The position numbers were made by a program, and so were the translations under genes. The notes below the pieces were generated by a model. The model was given only the letters and a program-made list of their open reading frames with translations. It searched no databases and had not been told where the DNA came from. This document shows, in pieces, positions 6,401-12,229 of a DNA stretch of 12,229 nt (positions are counted from its first letter, which is position 1; every line of letters begins with the position of its first letter). The DNA comes from an uncultured Lysobacteraceae bacterium. GTDB lineage: Bacteria > Pseudomonadota > Gammaproteobacteria > Xanthomonadales > Xanthomonadaceae. The stretch spans positions 1-12,229 of the forward strand of contig CAMPJU010000016.1 of NCBI GenBank assembly GCA_946886995.1, written 5' to 3'.

Positions 6401-8629
6401 TCAACGCTCCGACATCGAACCGGGGAGCGTGAACCAGAACGTCGCTCCCGCGCCCTCTCGTCCCTCGGCCCGCAGTTCGCCGCCGTGGCGATCGACGATC
6501 CGCTTCGCCGACGCCAGCCCGACGCCATGGCCGGCGAAGCTGTCCTGGCTGTGCAGGCGCTGGAACGGGCGGAACAGCTTGTCCGCGTATTCGGCCGGGA
6601 ATCCCGCACCGTTGTCGCGCACGAAGAATTCGCGCGCGCCGTCCCGCCGGGGTTCGCCCGCGCCGACCTCGATCCGCGCATCGTCGCGGCCACGGGTGAA
6701 CTTCCACGCATTGTCGAGCAGGTTCTGGAGCAGGCTGCGGACCAGGACCGGATCACCGTAGGCGTCCAGCCCTGGAGCGACGTCTACCGCGACCTGGCGG
6801 GAAGGGTCGCCTGCCTTCAGGTCGCGCACCAGTTCGCCCGCCAGTTGCGACAGGTCGACGTGCGACATGCGCAGCTCGCTGCGGCTGAGCCGGGACATCT
6901 TCAGCATGGAGTCGATCAGCTCGCCCATCCGCCGGGCCGCATTGCGCACGCGCCCCAGGTAGTCCTGCCCCGCGGCGTCCAGTTGCGAGGCGTGTCGCTC
7001 GAGCAGGAGCTTGCTGAAGCCCTCGATGGTGCGCAACGGCGCGCGCAGGTCGTGGGACACGCTGTAGGCGAACGCCTCCAGCTCCCGATTGGCGGCGCTG
7101 AGTTCGCGGGTCCGCAGGGCGACGCGGGACTCGAGCGTCCGGTTGAGCGCATGCACCCTGGCCTCGGCGCGCAGGCGTTCGGTCACGTCCTCGACCTGCA
7201 CGAGGCGCGCGACGTCCTGGCCGACCTTGCCGGGGACCGGCGCGAAGGTCAGCTGTGCATGCCGGACCTGGCCGTCCTCATGCCGCAACTGCCGGGTCGT
7301 GCGGACGACGCCGTCGGCGACGTCGTGGGTCTCCCCTTCCGACTCATTCCCGTCGGAGAAGAACGCGTGGAACGGCCTGCCGGCGAGCGCCGAGGGTTCG
7401 ACGCCCAGGATCGCGCCGAGGGCCGGGTTGGCCTCGACGATCCGGCTTTCGCCATCCAGCAGCGCCTTGCCGATCGCCGAGTAGCGCATGGCGTTGCGGA
7501 AGCGCTGTTCACTGCGCCGGTAGTTCTCGGTCATGCGCTCCGCGATGCGCGTGGCACGCGACTCGGTGCGGGCCAGCAGCAGCGCCAGCCCGAACAGCAA
7601 CAACGCCACCAATCCCCCCAGCACCATGTTGTTGCGCACCGAAGCCAGGCGCGGGACTGCGACCGCGCTCGGCCCGGACCGGAAGTCCAGCCGCCAGTCC
7701 CGGCCGTAGACCTGCATGACACGGCTGCGCGTGAACTGCGGTGGCGCCCCCGGCCGCACGGTGTCGCCGTAGACCCGGATCTCGTCTCCCCCGGTCACGT
7801 CGTGGATCGCCAGCCGCAGGTCGCCACGGCGCGGCGCCAGCGCCGTGTCGACCAGCCGGTCGATCCGGACCGGCGCATAGACCCAGCCCTGCATCGAGAC
7901 CAGGCGTGCCGCGCGGCTGGTCGGGGCATCGCCCGCACGGTAGACCGGTGCGTACATCAGCACGCTGGGCACGGGACCTGTCGCGTCACTGTCCTGCACC
8001 AGTTGCACGGGTCCGCTGAGCCGGGCCTCCCCGCTGTCGCGGGCGGCCAGCATGGCTTCCTGGCGGTGGGCCTCCGACAGCATGTCGAACCCCATCGCTT
8101 CCAGGTTTTCCGGCGACTTGGGCTCCAGGTACAGGATCGGGCCATACAGGGGGCGCATGCCCCTGGGCCGGATGGAGAACAATCCCCTGCCCGCGATGCG
8201 TTCGCGGACCTGCAGGTCGGCAAGTTCCCCCGGCGCCAGGTGCGGGGCGTAGCCCAGCCCCACCAGGGCGGGAAAGCGTTCGCCGATGCCGATCGCATCG
8301 ACATAGGATTTCCATTGCCGTTCGCTCGGCATCGCGACGGTGCCGAACAGGGCCACGCCGCCGCGCAGGACCAGTTCGTGCTGGAGCATGCGTTCCCGCA
8401 GGCGATCCAGCGCCTCGTCCGATTCGGCAAGGAATTCCACCTGGGCGGCACGCAGTTCGCGGCCGCGGGCGTGCTGCCAGAACAGTGCCAGCAGCACCAG
8501 AGAAGCCGCGAGCACGGCGACTGCCAACAGGTACCCAGTCGGCAGCCGTTGCCTGGTGCGTTGCGTGTTCCCGCGTTCGGCGGCGCTATCCGGTGCGGAG
8601 GCGGCCGGGTCGGGAGCGGCTGGCGTCAT
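6401..8629 (-). CDS. Membrane sensor histidine kinase, CHASE-PAS-HisKA-HATPase
   Basis: A 742-aa hybrid-free sensor kinase. A first membrane helix (about 33-51) and a second (about 336-353) bracket a periplasmic CHASE domain (about 75-300), recognisable by GLGYAPHL, LYLEPKSPENLEAMGFDMLSE, ARDSGEARLSGPVQLVQ and SVLMYAPVY. CHASE domains bind small extracellular ligands; this ligand is unknown. A PAS domain follows (about 375-485) with IGKALLDGESRIVEANPALGAILG. Next come a short coiled coil (about 485-520) and a HisKA region with phosphoacceptor His526 in SVSHDLRAPLRTIEGF. The ATPase domain has the N box NLLDNAWKFT (636-645), DNGAGF (672-677), FRPFQRLHS and the G2 loop GHGVGLASAK. No receiver domain and no response regulator gene are adjacent. 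It is convergent with smpB (13 bases) and divergent from ssrA. The start codon lacks a Shine-Dalgarno sequence. Confidence 0.93.
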   Translation of the reverse strand: MTPAAPDPAASAPDSAAERGNTQRTRQRLPTGYLLAVAVLAASLVLLALFWQHARGRELRAAQVEFLAESDEALDRLRERMLQHELVLRGGVALFGTVAMPSERQWKSYVDAIGIGERFPALVGLGYAPHLAPGELADLQVRERIAGRGLFSIRPRGMRPLYGPILYLEPKSPENLEAMGFDMLSEAHRQEAMLAARDSGEARLSGPVQLVQDSDATGPVPSVLMYAPVYRAGDAPTSRAARLVSMQGWVYAPVRIDRLVDTALAPRRGDLRLAIHDVTGGDEIRVYGDTVRPGAPPQFTRSRVMQVYGRDWRLDFRSGPSAVAVPRLASVRNNMVLGGLVALLLFGLALLLARTESRATRIAERMTENYRRSEQRFRNAMRYSAIGKALLDGESRIVEANPALGAILGVEPSALAGRPFHAFFSDGNESEGETHDVADGVVRTTRQLRHEDGQVRHAQLTFAPVPGKVGQDVARLVQVEDVTERLRAEARVHALNRTLESRVALRTRELSAANRELEAFAYSVSHDLRAPLRTIEGFSKLLLERHASQLDAAGQDYLGRVRNAARRMGELIDSMLKMSRLSRSELRMSHVDLSQLAGELVRDLKAGDPSRQVAVDVAPGLDAYGDPVLVRSLLQNLLDNAWKFTRGRDDARIEVGAGEPRRDGAREFFVRDNGAGFPAEYADKLFRPFQRLHSQDSFAGHGVGLASAKRIVDRHGGELRAEGREGAGATFWFTLPGSMSER

Positions 8630-8636
8630 CCGGGCC

Positions 8637-8642
8637 AGAATA
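8637..8642 (-). promoter_or_regulatory. Weak candidate -10 element for the histidine kinase gene
   Basis: TATTCT on the minus strand ends seven bases before the kinase ATG, and no Shine-Dalgarno sequence lies between them. The surrounding sequence is almost purely G and C, so this hexamer stands out. No good -35 element is seen 16-18 bases upstream, so support is slight. If real, the message would be leaderless. Confidence 0.22.
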
Positions 8643-8710
8643 CCCGGCGCGCGGCCGGCCGTGGCGTGAACGGCGGGTGCGGTGGGCGGCGTTCAAGCCC
8701 GTCCGGGCCG

Positions 8711-8716
8711 TATACT
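8711..8716 (+). promoter_or_regulatory. Candidate -10 element for ssrA
   Basis: TATACT matches the vegetative -10 consensus at five of six positions and lies 26 bases before the mature tmRNA 5' end. Transcription from it would start near 8723 and yield a precursor with a 5' leader of about 20 bases, removed by RNase P, as is known for E. coli pre-tmRNA. The -35 is poor: no TTGACA-like hexamer sits at the right distance, although GTTCAA is found at 8691-8696. A short inverted repeat (GCCCG/CGGGC, 8697-8708) lies in the spacer. Confidence 0.45.
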
Positions 8717-8742
8717 GACGGCGTCGGCGATACGACACACCC

Positions 8743-9096
8743 GGGGGTGCACTGGCTTCGACGGGGGTAGCGAAATCGTCTGGCGCATGCCGAGGGGGTA
8801 GCTTTCCTCGTAAATCCAGCTGCAAACACTCAGACGCCAACGACGACGTCTACGCTCTGGCCGCTTAAGGCCTAGCCCCGAACCCGCTTGTGCCTGTGCT
8901 CGCGGATGTAGGGTCATCATCACAGGATCGGCCATGGCGGCGACCCGCCAACCGTGGCTCAACCCAAAGCGGGTGTGGATGACGGTGTGCTTCGCACGTT
9001 GTGTTGCCGCCATCCGAGATCGAACAACGGGCTAAGCATGTAGTGCCGGAGATGGAGTTCCTTCGGACGCGGGTTCGATTCCCGCCACCTCCACCA
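8743..9096 (+). ncRNA. ssrA: Transfer-messenger RNA (tmRNA, 10Sa RNA)
   Basis: tmRNA works with SmpB to rescue ribosomes stalled on non-stop mRNA and to tag the unfinished protein for proteolysis. The one-piece RNA begins GGGGGTGC and ends CACCTCC-ACCA; these form the 7-bp acceptor stem with one G-U pair and an encoded CCA end. The 5' part has CTTCGACGGGGGTAGCGAAA and GCATGCCGAGGGGG, and the 3' part has CTAAGCATGTAGTGCC, TTTCGGACG-like TTCGGACG and the T arm GCGGGTTCGATTCCCGC (9069-9085), all standard tmRNA landmarks. The tag frame lies at 8836-8868. The region between tag and 3' domain holds the pseudoknots, which I did not fold. A strong terminator follows eight bases downstream. The length, 354 bases, is usual. 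Confidence 0.97.
8836..8868 (+). other. tmRNA tag reading frame, peptide ANDDVYALAA
   Basis: Starting at the resume codon GCC the frame encodes A-N-D-D-V-Y-A-L-A-A followed by TAA. The E. coli tag is ANDENYALAA, so only two internal residues differ (E to D and N to V). The ALAA end, recognised by ClpX and ClpA, and the AND and Tyr contacts used by the adaptor SspB are retained. The first alanine of the complete tag comes from the tRNA-like domain, not from this frame. Confidence 0.92.
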
Positions 9097-9103
9097 TCCA
9101 AGG

Positions 9104-9128
9104 AAAAGGCCGCGCGAGCGGCCTTTTT
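9104..9128 (+). terminator. Rho-independent terminator of ssrA
   Basis: A perfect 10-bp stem, AAAAGGCCGC (9104-9113) with GCGGCCTTTT (9118-9127), is closed by the four-base loop GCGA, a stable GNRA-type tetraloop, and followed by a run of five T. It begins eight bases after the CCA end of tmRNA. The A tract on the 5' side means it could also stop transcription coming from the right on the minus strand. Confidence 0.9.
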
Positions 9129-9153
9129 CCTGCCTGCCGTCCCAGCCTGAATG

Positions 9154-9213
9154 GATGCCCGCCGGCCCGCGGCGGTTTCATCGGGCATCGACCGGGACGC
9201 GACCAGAGTCGAT
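9154..9213. repeat. Two inverted repeats in the leader of the small unknown gene
   Basis: GATGCCCG (9154-9161) and CGGGCATC (9182-9189) form a perfect 8-bp inverted repeat with a 20-base interval. Overlapping its right arm, ATCGAC (9187-9192) and GTCGAT (9208-9213) form a second, 6-bp one that ends two bases before the start codon at 9216. A third short pair, CGCCG/CGGCG (9160-9164, 9170-9174), sits inside the first. They could be operator half-sites or alternative leader hairpins. Short inverted repeats are common by chance in GC-rich DNA, so function is uncertain. Confidence 0.35.
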
Positions 9214-9215
9214 CC

Positions 9216-9464
9216 ATGGAATGGAACCCCCTGCAAATCGAGAAGGCGCTGCTGCGCCTGGAGGACGCGCTGCCCAGGCTGATGGCCGAGCATGACGATC
9301 CCCGGGCCTTCTCGGCGGCCGTGCGCCGGGAGGCAGCGGAAGTCGAGGCGAATTCGGGCGACTTCGCGCCTTACGTCAGCCGCAGGATCGACGCCATGCT
9401 GGTGGCGATGGTGCGCAGCGGCGCCGGGCATCCGGGATCCGGAGAGGACCGCCGGCGCGCCTGA
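9216..9464 (+). CDS. Small conserved-looking protein of unknown function
   Basis: I do not recognise this 82-aa protein. Codon use is like that of the neighbours (G or C at nearly every third position). The ORF sits between two strong terminators as a monocistronic unit, which supports it being real. The sequence starts MEWNPLQIEKALLRLEDALPRLMAEH, an amphipathic acidic helix. A second helical part, FSAAVRREAAEVEAN, and a third, VSRRIDAMLVAMVRSG, follow, and the end is short, polar and Arg-rich (residues 69-82). There are no cysteines, signal peptide or membrane helix, so it should be a small cytoplasmic helical protein. The Shine-Dalgarno sequence is weak (AGAG at 9205-9208). Function cannot be inferred from context. 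Confidence 0.62.
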   Translation: MEWNPLQIEKALLRLEDALPRLMAEHDDPRAFSAAVRREAAEVEANSGDFAPYVSRRIDAMLVAMVRSGAGHPGSGEDRRRA

Positions 9465-9504
9465 CAGTGGCGGCCCACACGCTGCAGCTGTCGCTCCCCC
9501 GCAA

Positions 9505-9533
9505 GGAAAAGGGCCGCATCCGCGGCCCTTTCC
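9505..9533. terminator. Bidirectional Rho-independent terminator between the small gene and yiaD
   Basis: AAAGGGCCGC (9508-9517) pairs with GCGGCCCTTT (9522-9531) around the loop ATCC, a perfect 10-bp stem. On the plus strand it is followed by TTTCC, on the minus strand by TTTTCC. It lies between two genes that end toward each other, 40 bases after the small gene and 25 bases after the YiaD-like gene, so it should serve both. The U tracts are short. Confidence 0.82.
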
Positions 9534-9557
9534 AGTTGCCTGCGATGTCGGGGCGGA

Positions 9558-10247
9558 TCAGCCCTGCAGCGGCACCAGGGTGATCTCGACGCGGCGGTTC
9601 TGGGCGCGGCCCGCCTCGGTGTCGTTGCTGGCGATCGGCCGGGTCTCGCCGGCACCGATGGTGATCATGCGATCGCGGATCACGCCGCGGCCGGCCAGGT
9701 AGTTCGCCACCGTCGCGGCGCGCTGCTCCGAAAGCGTCTGGTTGTAGGCCGCGTCCCCCACGCTGTCGGTGTGGCCGGCGACCTCGACGATCGTCTGGTT
9801 GTACTCGTTCAGCGTCACCGCGAGGTCGTCCAGCACCGGGCGGAACTGCGGCTGCAGCGCCGACGAGTCGAAGCCGAAGGTGATCGCGCCCGGCATGTTG
9901 AGGGTGATGTTGTCGCCGTCGCGCACGACGTCCACGCCGGTGCCGGCGAGCTGGGAGCGAAGCGCGGCTTCCTGGCGATCCTGGTAGGCGCCCACGGCAC
10001 CGCCCGCCAGTGCGCCGACACCCGCGCCGACCAGCGCGCGCTGGCGGCGTTCGGTGGCGTCGTCGCCGCTGAGCAGGCCCGCGACCGCGCCGATGCCGGC
10101 ACCGATGAGGGCGCCGCGCTGCGTGCGGTTCGGGTCGTTCGGGTCGTTCGTCTGGCCGGTGTAGCCGTTCATGGTGGTGCAACCGGCGAAGGTCATCGTC
10201 GCGGCCAGGGCGACGGAAAGCGTGGTCAACGTACGCATGCGGTTCAT
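9558..10247 (-). CDS. yiaD: YiaD-like OmpA-domain outer membrane lipoprotein
   Basis: A 229-aa lipoprotein with the order found in E. coli YiaD: signal peptide, glycine zipper, OmpA-like peptidoglycan-binding domain. The signal peptide (MNRMRTLTT, then a hydrophobic run) ends in FAGC with Cys23 lipidated; Phe at -3 is less common than Leu. A glycine zipper covers about residues 45-88 (ALIGAGIGAVAGLL and ALVGAGVGALAGGAVGAY). LNMPGAITFGFDSSAL opens the OmpA domain (about 110-229), which has VEVAGHTDSVGD, the LSEQRAATVANYL helix and ASNDTEAGRAQNRRVEI. The peptidoglycan contacts Asp in GHTD and Arg in NRRVEI are present. The start at 10247 has AGGAGA just upstream; the longer ORF to 10382 would overlap alr. 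A 9-base tandem repeat encodes NDPNDPN after the lipid anchor. Function: probably links the outer membrane to the cell wall. Confidence 0.9.
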   Translation of the reverse strand: MNRMRTLTTLSVALAATMTFAGCTTMNGYTGQTNDPNDPNRTQRGALIGAGIGAVAGLLSGDDATERRQRALVGAGVGALAGGAVGAYQDRQEAALRSQLAGTGVDVVRDGDNITLNMPGAITFGFDSSALQPQFRPVLDDLAVTLNEYNQTIVEVAGHTDSVGDAAYNQTLSEQRAATVANYLAGRGVIRDRMITIGAGETRPIASNDTEAGRAQNRRVEITLVPLQG

Positions 10248-10335
10248 GGGGATCTCCTGCGGGGGGATGAAACGTGAATGCGCAGGGATCGTAGGACGCA
10301 GGGCGTGGCGGAGGGGTGACGCCGGCTGACCCGGT

Positions 10336-11436
10336 TCAGGCGGGATTGGGTGCCCCGGCGTCCCTGCAGGCGAAGCCGACACGGCGCGTGACCGCGCAGG
10401 TCAGCGCATAGCCGATGGTGCCCGCTGCCGCCGCGACGGTTTCCACGGGAAGTCCCTCTCCCCAGAGGACGACCGGGTCGCCCGGTACAGCGTCCGGATG
10501 GCCGCGCAGGTCGATCGCCATCAGGTCCATGGACACCCGGCCGACGACCTTGGCGGCGCGGCCGTTCACCAGCACCGGCGTGCCGGCAGGTGCGTGGCGG
10601 GGATATCCGTCGCCGTATCCCGCCGCCGCGATCCCGAGCGGCATGTCCTCCGGGCACGTCCATGTGGCCGAATACCCCACCGGCTCCCCGCGGCAGACGC
10701 GGTTCACGGCAAGCAGGCCGGTCGCCAGGGTCATGGCCGGGCGCAGGCCGAAATCGACCCCGGTGCGGCCTTCCACGACCGACATGCCGTACAGCGCGCC
10801 TCCCGGCCGCACCCAGTCGGCATGTGCTTCCGGCCAGCCGAGCACCGCGGCGGAGTTCGCCAGGGAGCGGGGTCCGGTCAGTCCGGCCGTGCAGGCCTCG
10901 AACACCTGCAGTTGCTTCCGTGTCTGCGCACCGCCGAACTCGTCAGAACTGGCGAAGTGGTTCATCAGCACGATGTCCTCCGAGACGCCTGGCAGCGCGG
11001 CCAGCCGTGCGTGGGCATCGCGCACCTCGGCGGGAGGGAACCCCAACCGGTGCATGCCGCTGTCGACCTTGAGCCAGCAACGGATCGGTGCGCCCCCGCC
11101 CGCCTGCTCCAGGAGCTCGAGCTGGCTGGCGTGGTGCACGGCCGCATCGAGGCCGAGGCTGCGGATCTCGGGCAGGTCTTCGGCCGCGTTGAATCCGGAC
11201 AGCAGCAGGATCGGCTGGACCAGTCCCAGCGCCCGCAGGCGCCTTGCGTCCTCGAGCATCGCGACGCCGAACGCGTCGGCCTCGGCCAACGCACCCGCGA
11301 CGCGCTCCAGTCCGTGGCCGTAACCGTCGGCCTTGACGACCGCCATGACCCGGCTGCGCGGCGCGCGTCGGCGGACCTCGCCGAGATTGTGGCGCAGCGC
11401 GTCGGCGTGGATGGTCGCGGTCGTCGGACGGGGCAT
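10336..11436 (-). CDS. alr: Alanine racemase (PLP-dependent)
   Basis: Alr interconverts L- and D-alanine, giving D-Ala for peptidoglycan. The 366-aa protein has the fold-type III barrel followed by a beta domain. The PLP lysine is Lys35 in VMAVVKADGYGHG. The barrel also shows WLKVDSGMHRLGF with Arg130, MNHFASSDE, and VRPGGALYG with Arg210, which contacts the pyridine nitrogen in known structures. The second catalytic base is Tyr255 in EPVGYSATW. Substrate-side motifs AAGYGDGYPR (271-280) and VGRVSMDL with Met303 follow. The length is normal. The ATG is nine bases after the dnaB stop on the same strand, with only a weak GGGTCG upstream, so alr is probably translated by reinitiation in a dnaB-alr operon. 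No obvious terminator separates it from yiaD, 88 bases downstream. Confidence 0.97.
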   Translation of the reverse strand: MPRPTTATIHADALRHNLGEVRRRAPRSRVMAVVKADGYGHGLERVAGALAEADAFGVAMLEDARRLRALGLVQPILLLSGFNAAEDLPEIRSLGLDAAVHHASQLELLEQAGGGAPIRCWLKVDSGMHRLGFPPAEVRDAHARLAALPGVSEDIVLMNHFASSDEFGGAQTRKQLQVFEACTAGLTGPRSLANSAAVLGWPEAHADWVRPGGALYGMSVVEGRTGVDFGLRPAMTLATGLLAVNRVCRGEPVGYSATWTCPEDMPLGIAAAGYGDGYPRHAPAGTPVLVNGRAAKVVGRVSMDLMAIDLRGHPDAVPGDPVVLWGEGLPVETVAAAAGTIGYALTCAVTRRVGFACRDAGAPNPA

Positions 11437-11445
11437 CCGGCGACC

Positions 11446-12229
11446 CTACTCGAATGCGCCGACCGAATCGTGCGACAGGTTGTCGAAGCGGGTGTACTCG
11501 CCGAAGAACTTCAGCTTGATCGAGCCGGTGGGGCCGTTTCGCTGCTTGCCGATGATGACCTCCGCCAGTCCCTTGTCCGGCGAGTTCTCCTTGTTGTAGT
11601 ACTCGTCGCGGTAGATGAAGACGATGACGTCGGCGTCCTGCTCGATGGCGCCGGACTCGCGCAGGTCGGCCATCACCGGGCGCTTGTCGGCGCGTGTTTC
11701 CAGCGAGCGATTGAGCTGCGACAGCGCGATCACCGGCACGTTGAGTTCCTTGGCCAGGTGCTTCAGGCCGCGGGAGATCTCGGAGATCTCGGTGGCGCGG
11801 TTCTCGTTGTTGCCGGGCACCGACATCAGCTGCAGGTAGTCGATCACCACCAGGCCCAGGTCGTGCTCGCGCTTGAGGCGGCGGGCCTTGGCGCGCAACG
11901 CCTCGGGCGACAGGCCCGGGGTGTCGTCGATGAAGATCTTGGCTTCCTTCAGCATCCGGATCGCGCTGGTGACGCGGCTCCAGTCCTCGTCCTCGAGCTG
12001 GCCGCTGCGCAGGCGCTGGGCGTTGACGCGGCCGTTGGATGAAATCAGTCGAAGGGCCAGCTGGCTGGCCGACATTTCCATCGAGAACACCGCCACCGCC
12101 TTCTTGGTGCGGATGGCCGCGTGCTCGGCGATGTTGAGCGCGAACGTCGTCTTGCCCATGGCCGGGCGCGCGGCGAGGATCAGCAGGTCTGTCGGTTGCA
12201 GGCCGGCGGTCATCTCGTCGAACTCGGTG
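11446..12229 (-). CDS. dnaB: Replicative DNA helicase DnaB, C-terminal part, truncated by window edge
   Basis: DnaB is the hexameric 5'-to-3' helicase that unwinds DNA at the replication fork. About 260 C-terminal residues are visible; the gene continues past 12229, and the N-terminal domain and linker are outside. The frame enters with [22 protein letters not shown], leading to Walker A ARPAMGKT about 25 residues in. Then come [16 protein letters not shown] with the catalytic Glu, [20 protein letters not shown], Walker [48 protein letters not shown], with the conserved arginine region, and the C-terminal [19 protein letters not shown] that carries the finger. The RecA-like core shows no intein or interruption in the visible part. 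It ends nine bases before alr, which is probably cotranscribed. Confidence 0.98.
   Translation of the reverse strand, partial: TEFDEMTAGLQPTDLLILAARPAMGKTTFALNIAEHAAIRTKKAVAVFSMEMSASQLALRLISSNGRVNAQRLRSGQLEDEDWSRVTSAIRMLKEAKIFIDDTPGLSPEALRAKARRLKREHDLGLVVIDYLQLMSVPGNNENRATEISEISRGLKHLAKELNVPVIALSQLNRSLETRADKRPVMADLRESGAIEQDADVIVFIYRDEYYNKENSPDKGLAEVIIGKQRNGPTGSIKLKFFGEYTRFDNLSHDSVGAFE

Noticed and set aside
8670..8697. A third possible sigma32 site on the minus strand before the histidine kinase (GCTTGAAC region)
   Set aside because: The -35 resembles CTTGAAA, but the sequence 13 bases further on, CCCGCCGT, matches the -10 poorly.
6290..8770. An 826-codon open frame on the plus strand, the longest in the window
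   Set aside because: It is antisense to the whole histidine kinase gene, which has clear CHASE, PAS and kinase motifs, and it also runs across the start of ssrA. The product lacks any recognisable domain.
9086..9215. Genomic island inserted at the 3' end of ssrA
   Set aside because: ssrA is a known target of tyrosine integrases, but here the 3' end is followed directly by a terminator, no integrase is present, and I see no second copy of the ssrA end in the window. The site looks unoccupied.
10498..12042. A 514-codon plus-strand frame
   Set aside because: It is antisense to alr and dnaB and joins parts of both, with no family motifs.

Overview
This is an ordinary stretch of core chromosome from a high-GC gammaproteobacterium, most likely of the Xanthomonadaceae/Lysobacteraceae (Lysobacter, Luteimonas, Xanthomonas relatives). 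The base composition is visibly GC-rich throughout. The order hrcA-grpE-dnaK, then recN, then fur, bamE, rnfH, ratA and smpB, is the arrangement I recall from xanthomonads, and several proteins (a Fur without cysteines, a basic SmpB tail, a short HrcA N-terminus) look like that family. The genus is inferred from memory, not searched.

Layout. Positions 1-2307, minus strand: the heat-shock operon hrcA-grpE-dnaK, with dnaK cut by the window edge. A sigma32-type promoter can be read upstream of grpE and another upstream of dnaK. Positions 2412-5027: recN (plus) runs tail to tail into fur (minus), sharing a CTAG stop. fur is divergent from bamE (plus). Positions 5078-6387: the overlapping pair ratA-rnfH (minus) is divergent from smpB (plus). 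Positions 6401-8629, minus: an orphan membrane histidine kinase with CHASE, PAS, HisKA and HATPase regions. Positions 8743-9096, plus: ssrA (tmRNA), the partner of SmpB, encoding the tag ANDDVYALAA and followed by a strong terminator. Positions 9216-9464, plus: a small unrecognised protein. A bidirectional terminator separates it from a YiaD-like OmpA-domain lipoprotein (minus). Positions 10336-12229, minus: alr, 9 bases behind dnaB, whose 5' part lies outside the window.

Functional theme. Most genes are housekeeping: protein folding (DnaK, GrpE, HrcA), DNA repair and replication (RecN, DnaB), ribosome rescue (SmpB and tmRNA), envelope assembly and peptidoglycan (BamE, YiaD-like, Alr), and iron control (Fur). 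I see no phage, insertion sequence, CRISPR array, toxin-antitoxin pair or defence island. No intergenic gap exceeds about 120 bases. I did not find a previously undescribed multi-gene system. What deserves a second look is mainly regulatory: the two sigma32 promoters, possible leaderless starts for hrcA and the kinase, a dyad-rich leader before the small unknown gene, and the kinase without a response regulator.
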